A stretch of 64,000 nucleotides of DNA from Polyangiaceae bacterium (GCA_947475525.1 CANJMI010000020.1:1-64000), one strand, 5' to 3'. Counted from the first letter of the stretch, positions 25,011 through 33,534 are shown. Program-made: numbers and translations. The notes: generated by a model not told the origin, from the sequence alone.

Positions 25011-25061
25011 GGCGCCATGAGCCGAAGGCTTCGACCTAGGCGTCTCATCCTAAGCGAAACA

Positions 25062-25796
25062 ATGGGTTTGCCGAGTCGTTTTGAAGCAGAATCGCAGCCG
25101 ATGAGTCCGCGTACGGTCCTTCGCCTGGTAGTGCCGGAAACGGCCGAGGCGGACACGCGCGTCAGCGAGCCCCCTACCCGCTCGTCGCGCGGCGGGCATC
25201 GGCAGCTCGCGGCCTTCGCCGACGACGCCCTCGTTTCGCTCGCCGCTGCCGGAGAGACGGCCGCAGCCGAAGCGCTCTACCGACGGCACGCCCCCTACGC
25301 GCTGAACCTCGCGGCGCGCATTGCAGGTTCGCCGACCGACATCGAAGACGTCGTCCATGACGCTTTTTTGCGCGCGTTCCAACGATTGGACTCGCTCCGC
25401 AACCCGGCGGCATTCCGCACGTGGCTCGGGTCGATCGTCGTTTACGGCATGCGCTCGCGTCTCCGCCGAGAAAAACTTCGGCGGATCCTCGGCCTCAGCG
25501 AAGCGCGCGGCGCGCAGCCCGTCGACATCGACCGGATCGCCAGCCCGTCGGCTTCACCCGCCGTCCGCGCGGAGCTCGCGCAGCTCTACGCGCTCGTGCG
25601 CACGCTGCCAACGGATGACCGGATCGCATGGACACTGCGCTGCATCGAAGGCCATGAACTCGAGGAAGCCGCGGCCCTCGCGGATTGCTCGCTCGCAACC
25701 GTCAAGCGGCGGATCGCGCGCGCGCAGCGGTTCATCGATGAGCACTTCGTCGATGCTCGAAGCCCGAGCGAAACCGAGTCGGAGGGTCACCCGTGA
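25062..25796 (+). CDS. ECF-type RNA polymerase sigma factor
   Basis: About 244 residues from the ATG at 25062; 25101 is an equally good start and 24999 would overlap the promoter of the divergent lipoprotein. Sigma region 2 is seen in ALYRRHAPYALNLAARIAG and DIEDVVHDAFLRAFQRLDSL, region 4 in LPTDDRIAWTLRCIEGH...LATVKRRIARAQ. ECF factors direct transcription in response to envelope or other stress. The stop overlaps the next gene by four bases (GTGA), so the following membrane protein is probably its partner. TAAGCG lies five bases before 25062. Confidence 0.9.
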   Translation: MGLPSRFEAESQPMSPRTVLRLVVPETAEADTRVSEPPTRSSRGGHRQLAAFADDALVSLAAAGETAAAEALYRRHAPYALNLAARIAGSPTDIEDVVHDAFLRAFQRLDSLRNPAAFRTWLGSIVVYGMRSRLRREKLRRILGLSEARGAQPVDIDRIASPSASPAVRAELAQLYALVRTLPTDDRIAWTLRCIEGHELEEAAALADCSLATVKRRIARAQRFIDEHFVDARSPSETESEGHP

Positions 25797-26758
25797 AACC
25801 CTCGATCGATCCCTCGGACCTCGGTGATCACGCTATTGAAGCGCGCGTCGAGCGCGTGTGGGAGCGACTCGAAAGCAACCTGACCGGGGAGCTCGGCGGG
25901 CCGCGCGCTCGCCACGCATCGAAGCGCACCGGCTTCTACGTGGCCGCCGCCCTCGCGGCCGGCTTTGCGGGTGGCATCGGCGTCTCGAACTGGCCGCGCA
26001 GCCTCGGCCCCTCCACCCCGCTCGCCGAAAGCCGCGACGCGCCGCCGAGCCGTGAACCCTCCACCGCTTCGCCGAGCCTCGCCGCCGGCCGCCGAGCGGA
26101 CACGCCCGCGCTCCCGCGTGACTCCACAAGCGGACCGCGTCCCCGCGCGAGCGCTTCCGCGCGACCCGGGCTGACGAACGCCGAGCGAGGCTCCAGCGCC
26201 GATGCCGCTCCGGCGTGGGTCGTCGCCTGTGCGAACTACGATTACGACAAAGCCTACGAGCTCCTCGACGCACAAGGTGGCGTCGGCTCCGCCCTTCAGC
26301 AGGCGACCAACGATCAGCGTCTTTGCCTCGCGAGCGGAAGCCGCCAGCGAAACCAGCCGGAGCTCGCAAAGCTTGCGCTCCAAGGCGTCGCGGATGACTC
26401 GAGCGATCCCGATCGTGCCGCCATCGCCGCCGCCCAGCTCGCCCGGATCTTCGAGGACGAAGGAAATACAGAGGAACAGCGACGCTACGAGCAGCTGAAG
26501 GAGATCCGATCGAAGGGGCGCCTTCTCTCCGAACCCGCGCTATGCGAGAAGCTCAAGGTGCAGGCTGAAGTAGGTGCGCATCGCACGGTGCTCGAGCTCG
26601 CGCGGCAATACGAGAACCAGTACCCAAGTGGCACCTGTGCAGCGACCGTCCAAGCCCTCGAGGCCGCCGCGAAGGCAAAGCTCGCGGCCGCTGAAAGCGC
26701 CGCCTCCTCGGCAGACGATGACGCCGATGGCGACTCCCCGGCACCGACCAACGACTGA
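25793..26758 (+). CDS. single-pass membrane protein, probable anti-sigma partner
   Basis: 321 residues from a GTG coupled to the sigma gene stop. About 45 cytoplasmic residues (rich in Glu, Arg and Leu, ARVERVWERLES) precede one membrane helix (about 47-66). Then come an Ala/Ser/Pro/Arg linker and a helical, TPR-like C-terminal domain of about 180 residues, presumably periplasmic. The layout matches membrane anti-sigma factors, but no zinc-binding HxxxCxxC motif is present. The role is inferred from position and topology. Confidence 0.75.
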   Translation: MKPSIDPSDLGDHAIEARVERVWERLESNLTGELGGPRARHASKRTGFYVAAALAAGFAGGIGVSNWPRSLGPSTPLAESRDAPPSREPSTASPSLAAGRRADTPALPRDSTSGPRPRASASARPGLTNAERGSSADAAPAWVVACANYDYDKAYELLDAQGGVGSALQQATNDQRLCLASGSRQRNQPELAKLALQGVADDSSDPDRAAIAAAQLARIFEDEGNTEEQRRYEQLKEIRSKGRLLSEPALCEKLKVQAEVGAHRTVLELARQYENQYPSGTCAATVQALEAAAKAKLAAAESAASSADDDADGDSPAPTND

Positions 26759-27776
26759 CTGCAACCGCGCCGCCCCGAGCTCCGCGCTTGCAGCAACGCG
26801 GTCGGCCATCGTGGCGTTCGCCGTGGCCTGGCCCGCCGCGGGACACGCCGCGCCCCCCGCGATGCCCAGCTCCGCACCGGTCGCCACCGTGGCCTCGGGC
26901 CGAGCGCCCGACGCCGGCGGCAACGTTACCGCCGCACCCGTCGCGCGTACTCGCATCGCCCTATCGCACGCCGCCGATAAGCGCCTCGCGGAGCTTCGCC
27001 TCCGCCGACTGCTCGCGATCGAGCTTGGCCGGAAGGTGCAGCTCGAGCACGAACAGACGGGCCCGCTTGGCGATGACCTCGTTCAAGTTTGGGTGGACCT
27101 CGCGGACGAACGCATCGCGTTGCAGGTGCGCCGCATGGGCCGGACACTCGCGCGGCGGACGGTCGATATTTCCGGCTATCCGTCCGAGGTCGCGGCGCGG
27201 ATGGTCGCGCTCGAAGCATCCGAGATGATCCGCGTCCAGGTCGGTGCGCTACCCGCAGATCCGTGCGGCACCTGTCGGCTACGAGCCCAAGACGCGCCGA
27301 GCGAGCTCGCATCGTTTGCCGCACTTGGCAGCGCCGCGGTGCGCTTCACGCCGAGCGGTGACCTCGGCCTGCTCGCCGGGCCACGCCTCGAACTCGGGCA
27401 TCAACACGGACGTGTGCGCCAGCTTGTTTACGGCGAGTGGCTCGTGGCCACCGACAGCGCAACCGACACTCGGTGGCTCGGTGCAGGCATCGGGATCGAT
27501 GTGCGCATTCCGCTCGGAAAGACGCCTACACCCTTGCAGCTCGCCGTCGGCGCGCGAACGGGGCTGGCCGCGCTGCGTTCACGAGGCGCAGGCCCAGCAC
27601 TCGACGATTGGACCGCGACCGCAACGACTCGAGTCGCCGCGGAGCTCGCCCTACGGCCGCACGTATGGCTCGGGCTCGCCGTCGAACCCGGGCTGGTCGT
27701 ACGCCCGATCGATGACCGCGTCGCAGGCTTCACACTTGGCGGCGCGCTCACGATCGCCGCGGGCCCGACCGACTAG
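26718..27776 (+). CDS. exported protein, possible outer-membrane barrel
   Basis: 352 residues from the ATG at 26718 (26727 is the alternative), overlapping the previous gene by 41 bases. A signal-peptide-like segment ends near AGHAAPPA. The middle (about 80-180) has alternating strands and a single CGTC. The C-terminal 170 residues alternate polar and hydrophobic residues with Gly (LGLLAGPRLELGHQHGRVRQ, LGAGIGIDVRIPLG), as in small outer-membrane beta-barrels, and end with a hydrophobic strand. Third gene of the sigma-factor operon, so a possible sensor input or output. Confidence 0.65.
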   Translation: MTPMATPRHRPTTDCNRAAPSSALAATRSAIVAFAVAWPAAGHAAPPAMPSSAPVATVASGRAPDAGGNVTAAPVARTRIALSHAADKRLAELRLRRLLAIELGRKVQLEHEQTGPLGDDLVQVWVDLADERIALQVRRMGRTLARRTVDISGYPSEVAARMVALEASEMIRVQVGALPADPCGTCRLRAQDAPSELASFAALGSAAVRFTPSGDLGLLAGPRLELGHQHGRVRQLVYGEWLVATDSATDTRWLGAGIGIDVRIPLGKTPTPLQLAVGARTGLAALRSRGAGPALDDWTATATTRVAAELALRPHVWLGLAVEPGLVVRPIDDRVAGFTLGGALTIAAGPTD

Positions 27777-27871
27777 CCACCACCATGCTGCGAGGTGTGC
27801 CAGGAGTGGCGGGAGTAGCAAGGCGGCGCCGACCGAAGCGCGCAATGCACGCCCGAAACGCGCGGCTTTCG

Positions 27872-27880
27872 TGGTAAAAT
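27872..27880 (+). promoter_or_regulatory. extended -10 (TGGTAAAAT), near-leaderless start
   Basis: TGG-TAAAAT is an extended -10 element; nine bases separate it from the ATG at 27890 and contain no ribosome binding site beyond GGG. No clear -35, as allowed for extended -10 promoters. Confidence 0.5.
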
Positions 27881-27889
27881 ACTGGGTTG

Positions 27890-29047
27890 ATGACTTCCAA
27901 AGCGCGCGTTCACGAGCTGGTGCTGTTTTATCTCGGCGCCGCTACCACCGTCGGCTGCCAGGAAAACCCGAGGCCTCGGGCGGCTAGCGGCGGCGCCCTT
28001 GAGCCTACAGCGCGCGCCACGCCGACCGTGGACACCACGCCAGCACCCACACTCATGACAGACAAGAGCTCGCGGCCGATTGCGAGCGCTCCGCCCACGG
28101 CCACCGTGGCTGCCAGCGCGGTGCCGTACGCGGTGCCGTACGCGGTGCCGTACGCAGTGCCGTACGCAGAGGGAAGCATCGGCGATCCCTGCACCTCCGA
28201 GAGTCATTGTGCCAAGGGCCTGTTCTGTGAGCGCTCGTTCGATGGCGCTCGTTTTCTCCCTGAGCCAGGACGGTGCGTCAGCGAGCACCCGGTGTACGAA
28301 GGTCGCCCGCTCACGATCGATGGGGTTCATTGCACCGCAGAGTCCCACCACACGCCCGGCTGGCTGCCCGCGCGCGTGGCTGCCGGCGGCGCCGCCCACC
28401 TCGAGAGCAACGACGACGCGACACCCCCGCAGCCAACGGCCGAAGAGCTCGATGTCGCGCTGATCGACGAGCACCAGCGGGCCAGCCTCGCCGAAGGGAT
28501 GCGCGCGGCCGCGCTCGAGGAACACGCCAGCGTGGGGGCCTTTGCACGAACGATCTGCGAGCTGCTCGCGCTCGGCGCGCCGGCCTGGCTGGTGCAGCAG
28601 AGCAACGCCGCGCTTAGCGACGAGATCCGTCATGCGGCGGAGAGTTTCGCCTGGGCCACGGCGCTCGGTAGCATCAACGTTGGTCCCGGACCCTTGCCCG
28701 CCGCGGTCGCTCCGCTCCGATCGGGTCCCGATGCCGCGGCCGAGCTGCTGCGCGACGTGTTCCGAGGCGGTTGCGTCGGCGAAACGCTGGCCGCTTACCG
28801 CGCCATCGAGCGCAGCGCCGCGAGCACGACGCCTGGCCTGCGCTCCTTCTACGCGGCACTCGGCGAGGACGAAACGCGCCACGCGGCACTCGCGTTCGAG
28901 ACAGTGCGCTGGCTGGTGGCGGAGCATCCTTCGCTCGCGGTCATCGTCGCCGAGGAGAAGCAAGCGTTCCTCGCCGCGGCGAGCGCAACCGACCGAGCCA
29001 CGGTGGAGCCGCTGCTGGCGCTCGTCGACTCAAGCAAGCTCGCGTGA
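27890..29047 (+). CDS. lipoprotein with C-terminal ferritin-like domain
   Basis: 385 residues. The ATG at 27890 follows a TTG at 27887 that is less likely. Signal peptide ends in a lipobox-like TTVGC. A linker with four V-P-Y-A repeats precedes a small Cys segment (DPCTSESHCAKGLFC). The C-terminal 200 residues form a four-helix pattern with EEHASVGAF, LSDEIRHA, GETLAAYRA and DETRHAALAFE, that is two E...ExxH sets suited to a diiron centre. Ferritin-like proteins store iron or carry out oxygen chemistry, normally in the cytoplasm; a lipid-anchored one outside it is unusual. Function unknown. Confidence 0.82.
   Translation: MTSKARVHELVLFYLGAATTVGCQENPRPRAASGGALEPTARATPTVDTTPAPTLMTDKSSRPIASAPPTATVAASAVPYAVPYAVPYAVPYAEGSIGDPCTSESHCAKGLFCERSFDGARFLPEPGRCVSEHPVYEGRPLTIDGVHCTAESHHTPGWLPARVAAGGAAHLESNDDATPPQPTAEELDVALIDEHQRASLAEGMRAAALEEHASVGAFARTICELLALGAPAWLVQQSNAALSDEIRHAAESFAWATALGSINVGPGPLPAAVAPLRSGPDAAAELLRDVFRGGCVGETLAAYRAIERSAASTTPGLRSFYAALGEDETRHAALAFETVRWLVAEHPSLAVIVAEEKQAFLAAASATDRATVEPLLALVDSSKLA
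28121..28168 (+). repeat. 12-bp in-frame tandem repeat, four copies
   Basis: GTGCCGTACGCG/A four times, coding V-P-Y-A in the linker of the ferritin-like lipoprotein. Confidence 0.92.
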
Positions 29048-29180
29048 ATCAGCCGTGACCCGATCCTGGCGATCCAACTCCGCGCAGATCGGTGCGTTGA
29101 TCACGCGTACACACACCGACGCTCCGCCACCGCGTCTGCGCCCTGTCGGTCCTCGCGGCGGCTCCGCTCTCGTCTCCCGG

Positions 29181-30101
29181 CTACGTGGCGCTGGCTTCGG
29201 CGAACGCTCTCGCGAGGCGCGGGTGCACGAAGTCGACGAAGGCGCGAATGCGCGGTGCGACGTGTCGTCCGCCTGCGTGCACGATGTAGAGCGGCGTGGC
29301 CGGCGGCGCATGCGAGGCGACGAGGCTCACGAGGCGTCCCGTCGAGAGGGCTTCGTGCGCGAGCCCCGCGGGGAGGTGCGCGACGCCGAGACCGCGCTCG
29401 GCGGCGTTGCGAAGCACGATGAAATCATCGCTCACGAGGCGCCCGCTCACGGGCACGTTGACTGCGCGCTTTCCCTTTCCGAAGAGCCAGGTCGTTCGCA
29501 CGGCGGTCCCGGACTTGGTGAAGCGCAGGCATTGGTGCGCCGAGAGATCGGACGGGCGACGCGGCGTTCCATGGCGCGCGAGGTACTCGGGGCTCGCGAC
29601 GACGCGGTAGGCCGAGTCTCCGATGAATTTTGCAACGAGTGAAGAATCGGCGAGTGGCCCCACGCGCACGGCGACGTCGAAGCGCTCCGCTACGAGGTCG
29701 ACCTGGCGGTCCGTGAGATGAAGCGAGACCTCGAGTTCCGGATAGCTCTCCAAAAACTCGAAGACGATCGTGGCGAGGAAGAGTTCGCCGAGCGGCACCG
29801 TGGTGGTGACGCGGAGTTTGCCGCGAGGCTCGCGCTGGCGCTCCTTCACGGCGGCCTCCGCGGCGTCGAGTCTCGTGATCGCGGCCTCGGCCTCCTCCAC
29901 GAACGCCGCTCCTGCGTCGGTGAGCGCGAGCGTTCGCGTCGTGCGCAGAAGCAGCTGCACTCCGAGCTGCTCTTCGAGCTCCGCGACCTTTCGGCTCACG
30001 GTGGTCTTCGGCATGCCGAGCGCCCGCGCCGCGCTCCGAAAGCTTCCCGCTTGCACCACGCGCACGAGCACGAGCGCTGCGTTCAAATCGAAGTGGCCCA
30101 T
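29181..30101 (-). CDS. LysR-family transcriptional regulator
   Basis: 306 residues. The N-terminal winged helix-turn-helix is typical (DLNAALVLVRVVQAGSFRSAARALGMPKTTVSRKVAELEEQLGV in outline, about 5-48), followed by the linker helix and a periplasmic-binding-protein-like effector domain ending with an FVDFVHPRLARAF segment. It belongs with the AaeR/DsdC-like group that often sits beside oxidoreductases. It is divergent from the old yellow enzyme gene, 100 bases away, and probably controls it. Confidence 0.93.
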   Translation of the reverse strand: MGHFDLNAALVLVRVVQAGSFRSAARALGMPKTTVSRKVAELEEQLGVQLLLRTTRTLALTDAGAAFVEEAEAAITRLDAAEAAVKERQREPRGKLRVTTTVPLGELFLATIVFEFLESYPELEVSLHLTDRQVDLVAERFDVAVRVGPLADSSLVAKFIGDSAYRVVASPEYLARHGTPRRPSDLSAHQCLRFTKSGTAVRTTWLFGKGKRAVNVPVSGRLVSDDFIVLRNAAERGLGVAHLPAGLAHEALSTGRLVSLVASHAPPATPLYIVHAGGRHVAPRIRAFVDFVHPRLARAFAEASAT

Positions 30102-30105
30102 GGGC

Positions 30106-30139
30106 GGGACAGTGTATCCTGAAAACGCACTCTTGTCCC
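30106..30139. promoter_or_regulatory. dyad GGGACA-N22-TGTCCC between regulator and target
   Basis: Inverted hexamers at 30106-30111 and 30134-30139, with inner GTG and CAC also facing each other. The left arm overlaps a minus-strand -10-like TACACT (30111-30116) nine bases before the LysR start, so binding could autoregulate the regulator and act on the enzyme gene. The spacing is longer than a simple T-N11-A LysR box. Confidence 0.35.
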
Positions 30140-30201
30140 ATTGCGGTGGGTAGTGAAAAGTGAGGGCTTAACGTCCTGCAACAACCCTAAAAGGCACCCG
30201 C

Positions 30202-31584
30202 ATGAAGCTCCTCACCCCGACGAAGCTCGGCAGTATCCAAGTTTCGAACCGCATCGTGATGGCCCCAATGACCCGCAGCCGCGCGGATGTGGCGGGCGTC
30301 GTCAGCGAGCTGACCGTCCGCTACTACGCGCAGCGCGCCTCCGCGGGACTCATCATCACCGAGGCGACGAACGTCTCTCCCGAGGCGGTCGGCTACCCGA
30401 TGACGCCGGGCATCTGGAGCGCCGAACACGTCGACGCATGGAAGCGGGTCACGAGCGCAGTGCACGCGGCCGGCGGCACCATCGTGATGCAGCTCTGGCA
30501 TACGGGGCGCGTCGGTCACTCCGAGGTGCGCGGCGGCCGCACGCCCGTGGCGCCGTCGGCCATCGGCATTCAAGGCCAACAGCACTTCACGCCCTCAGGC
30601 CTCAAGGACTACGAAGTGCCGCGCGCGCTCACGACCGAAGAAGTCCGCGCGACCGTCGACGACTTCGAGCAGGGCGCAAAAAACGCAAAAGCCGCAGGCT
30701 TCGATGGCGTCGAGCTCCACAGCGCGTTCGGCTACTTGCCGCATCAGTTTCTCGTCGACTCCGCCAACGAGCGCACCGACGCGTACGGAGGGAGCGTCGA
30801 GAATCGCGCGCGCTTCGTGCTCGACGTAATGGCGCGCCTCGTGAGGGTGTGGGGCGACGGTCGCGTGGGCATCCGTCTGTCGCCCACGCTTGCCTACAAC
30901 GGCATGGTCGACTCGGATCCCCTCGCCACGTTCGCGCACCTCATCGAGCAGCTAAACGCGCTGCCGCTCGCGTATTTGCACCTGATGCGCGCGACCCCCG
31001 ACGCCGCGCGATTCCCGACTTGGCCCCAAGACACCATCGCCACTTTTGGCCCGATGTTTCGCGGACAGCTCATCGTCAACGGCGGCTTCGATCGCGACTC
31101 CGCCGAAGCGGCGCTCGTGACGGGCCCGGCGCACGCGGTATCGTTCGGTGCGCCGTTCATCGCGAACCCGGATCTCGTCCACCGCTTCGCGACCGGAGCG
31201 GCCCTTGCTCAAGGGGACCGCGGCTCGTTCTACCACGGCGGCGAAAAGGGTTACGTCGACTACCCCGCGCTGCCCGACAGCGAGCCGAAGGCAGCGAGGG
31301 GCTACTGGCTCGTCCTCGCGACCGTGGTCGACCCGGTGCAGTTCGGCAAGTACGCAGCCGTCGCGGGGCCCGTGATCGCATCGTACGGGGGCCGCGTGCT
31401 CGCCCGCGGCGACGTGGCGCAGGTCGTCGAAGGGCAAGTGCCGCGACGGCCGTACTTCATCGAGTTTCCGAGCTACGTCGTCGCTCGCGCGTGCTTCGAC
31501 TCGGCGGCGTACCAGGACGCCATCGCCCTGCGCGCGGGCGCGGCGCAGTTTGACATCGTCGTCGTCGAAGGCATGGCCCCGTAG
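30202..31584 (+). CDS. old yellow enzyme (ene-reductase) fused to DUF1330
   Basis: 460 residues. Residues 1-355 are an FMN-dependent ene-reductase barrel of the NemA/OYE class, with APMTRSRA (flavin-tuning Thr) and the LIVNGGFDRDSAEAAL and FGAPFIANPDLV segments of the phosphate site. The substrate-binding pair, normally His with Asn or His three residues on, is His173 and Phe176 (ELHSAFGYL); Tyr178 is kept. Residues about 363-458 are a DUF1330 domain with GYWLVLATVVDP, GGRVLARG, FPSY and the final VVEG. The fusion appears rare. Divergent LysR regulator upstream. Confidence 0.9.
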   Translation: MKLLTPTKLGSIQVSNRIVMAPMTRSRADVAGVVSELTVRYYAQRASAGLIITEATNVSPEAVGYPMTPGIWSAEHVDAWKRVTSAVHAAGGTIVMQLWHTGRVGHSEVRGGRTPVAPSAIGIQGQQHFTPSGLKDYEVPRALTTEEVRATVDDFEQGAKNAKAAGFDGVELHSAFGYLPHQFLVDSANERTDAYGGSVENRARFVLDVMARLVRVWGDGRVGIRLSPTLAYNGMVDSDPLATFAHLIEQLNALPLAYLHLMRATPDAARFPTWPQDTIATFGPMFRGQLIVNGGFDRDSAEAALVTGPAHAVSFGAPFIANPDLVHRFATGAALAQGDRGSFYHGGEKGYVDYPALPDSEPKAARGYWLVLATVVDPVQFGKYAAVAGPVIASYGGRVLARGDVAQVVEGQVPRRPYFIEFPSYVVARACFDSAAYQDAIALRAGAAQFDIVVVEGMAP

Positions 31585-31682
31585 CGTACCCCGGCGCCGC
31601 CACCGCTCCACCCTCTGACGGCCGGGGCCGCCGCCTACTTCGGCAGCGTACCCTCGCCGGCAGCCCGAGGGCGCCGAATCAC

Positions 31683-31710
31683 GCCACCTGGTCCGTCGCG
31701 ACCAGGTGGC
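31683..31710. terminator. 11-bp perfect hairpin between convergent genes
   Basis: GCCACCTGGTC (31683-31693) and GACCAGGTGGC (31700-31710) pair perfectly around a six-base loop. TTT follows on the plus strand. It lies between the ene-reductase and the convergent secreted-protein gene and can serve both. Confidence 0.65.
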
Positions 31711-31719
31711 TTTCCGGGT

Positions 31720-33534
31720 TCACTTGCCTTGGCCGCTCTTCTTACGCTTCGGTTTGGACTTGTTCTTGGCGCTCTTCGCCTTGTCGCGCGCCTTCTTGTG
31801 GGCGGCTGCGCCGCTGCCGCTGCTCTTGCCGTCATCGGCTGCCGTGTCCTGCTCACTCAGCAGATTCAGCTTGAGGTCGGCGAAGACGATGTTGCTGCAA
31901 CTCAGGGCACCTTTCTCGTTCTTCTTTCCCTTGGCGCCGATCACGCAAGTCATCTTCCGGATAAGACCCTCGCCCTTCGTGAACTTGTGCGAATCGTCTG
32001 GCTTCTTGCCGGTGCTTTCCTCGAGATGCCCCGCGTGGCCCTCCACCAACTTGCCCACGAATGGCGGTTTGCCGAAGGAGCATCGCGACATGTCGTTGCC
32101 CATCGGGTCCTTCTCGAGCGTGTAGACCGTGGCGTTGTCGCTGCCTGAGAATGAAGTGTCTTCGTTGATGTGACCGAAGCCCTCCTTCCCCACCTCCGCG
32201 AGCTTGATGCTCATGGTGGCTAAAAGCTCTTTGCCTTTGGGGCTGAGATCAAGGTTAGCGGTGAGCTTCACGGGGTTGTTCCCGAACTCAAGGTCCTTAC
32301 CCTTGTTTTTCCGCACATCGATGCTCTGGAGCTTCATGCCCCAGGTGTCGCCCTTGAGCGTGACGCCGCTGCAGTCCGACGTATAGCGCTGCGGGAGCTT
32401 GTCGTACTCGCTGGCCGCGTCCCACTTCTCCCATTTAGTGTAGAGAGCCTCGCACTTGCTATTGAAGTCGTTCTCGCAGCCCTTTGCGTTCTTGCGAAGG
32501 TCGTCGAGTTGCTTCTCATAAACCGAGACCAGATTCTCGACCGCGCCGAGTTTCGCTTTTCGGTTGTTCTCCGACGTTCCGAGCGCGAACAACTCCTTAC
32601 TGCGCGTGATAAACTTGGTATCGGTGATGAGCGAAACGTGAGCGAACGCCACTTCGGTCAACTTATCGAGTTTCTCGTCTGCGGTCATCGGCGCGAGTGG
32701 GTTGCCCGTAGGCCAATCGGCCACAATGTCCTCGTAAGGGACGGCAATAATCTTGATGATCGATTTCTTCGCTTTCGTTGGGTACGCCTTGTACTCGCGC
32801 TCGAAGTCTTCGATCGTCGTCATGGGGAGGTTGCCACCGCTCGTGATGGCGTGAACCGTGAGGTTGGTTAGCTTGCTCTTGTTCGAGCTCTTCTTCGCGT
32901 AGTCGAACGCGGCATTCGCGCTGTAGGGACCATAGCTTCCGCTCGCCTTGGTGGCGGTCGAGAAGTCGGTCATCGCCGAGCTATCGCGGATCTCAAACTG
33001 GACAGTACCAAAGAACTCTGAGCCCTCTTGCATGCCAAGCACCATGAACTCACCGCACTTGGCCTTGAACTCAGAACCTTTCAGCTTTTTGAATTCCTCC
33101 TTGAGCTTAATGTCGCCCTTGATGAACTTTGGGGCATCGAGGCTCTTGTGAGTTGCAAGGATGGTCTGTGAAGTAAAATTCGTTTGTGTCTTGGAAAGAA
33201 AGTCGACCTTCGTGTCGACGCTTGCGCTCGCCACGCCCATCGCAACCTTGAAGCCGACCTGAACGCCGAGCGCCATTTCGTCGGCCAGCTCAGAGTTGCT
33301 GCTGATCGACTTCCACACGTCATCCGAACCGCCACCCTGACCGTCTTCGCGTTCTTCGCCAAACGTCACACAAACCTGGGGTTTGAACTCTTGCTCGACG
33401 CTGCTGTAGCCGCTGCCGTAGGAGGCCCTGGTCTTTGGAGGTGCGAGCTCGAGCGTACGGTCGGCCGCCTGCGCCGGCTTCGCTATTCCCGCAAACGCCA
33501 GGACCCCTAAGATGCTAATTAGTTTCGTGCGCAT
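31720..33534 (-). CDS. secreted protein of unusual composition, MACPF-like pattern
   Basis: 604 residues with a cleavable signal peptide (AQA at about 22-24). It is rich in Lys, Ser, Thr and Asp and clearly lower in GC than its neighbours: 27 of 60 bases at 33061-33120 against 46 of 60 at 34201-34260. Residues 160-180 (CGEFMVLGMQEGSEFFG) recall the conserved Y-G-T-H-x-V...G-G stretch of MACPF/CDC pore formers. Polar Ser/Thr/Ala segments precede it (about 95-130) and follow it (185-225), ending in SGGN at 232-235, as do the TMH1 and TMH2 regions of that fold. The last 30 residues are strongly basic. The assignment is by eye and tentative. Likely acquired by transfer. Confidence 0.72.
   Translation of the reverse strand: MRTKLISILGVLAFAGIAKPAQAADRTLELAPPKTRASYGSGYSSVEQEFKPQVCVTFGEEREDGQGGGSDDVWKSISSNSELADEMALGVQVGFKVAMGVASASVDTKVDFLSKTQTNFTSQTILATHKSLDAPKFIKGDIKLKEEFKKLKGSEFKAKCGEFMVLGMQEGSEFFGTVQFEIRDSSAMTDFSTATKASGSYGPYSANAAFDYAKKSSNKSKLTNLTVHAITSGGNLPMTTIEDFEREYKAYPTKAKKSIIKIIAVPYEDIVADWPTGNPLAPMTADEKLDKLTEVAFAHVSLITDTKFITRSKELFALGTSENNRKAKLGAVENLVSVYEKQLDDLRKNAKGCENDFNSKCEALYTKWEKWDAASEYDKLPQRYTSDCSGVTLKGDTWGMKLQSIDVRKNKGKDLEFGNNPVKLTANLDLSPKGKELLATMSIKLAEVGKEGFGHINEDTSFSGSDNATVYTLEKDPMGNDMSRCSFGKPPFVGKLVEGHAGHLEESTGKKPDDSHKFTKGEGLIRKMTCVIGAKGKKNEKGALSCSNIVFADLKLNLLSEQDTAADDGKSSGSGAAAHKKARDKAKSAKNKSKPKRKKSGQGK

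Noticed and set aside
29048-29180. Intergenic stretch examined for RNA genes or terminators
   Set aside because: No cloverleaf, strong stem or promoter-like pair could be found by eye.
30141-31553. Open frame of about 470 codons in another frame within the ene-reductase gene
   Set aside because: Arginine-rich shadow of the real frame, which shows full enzyme motifs.
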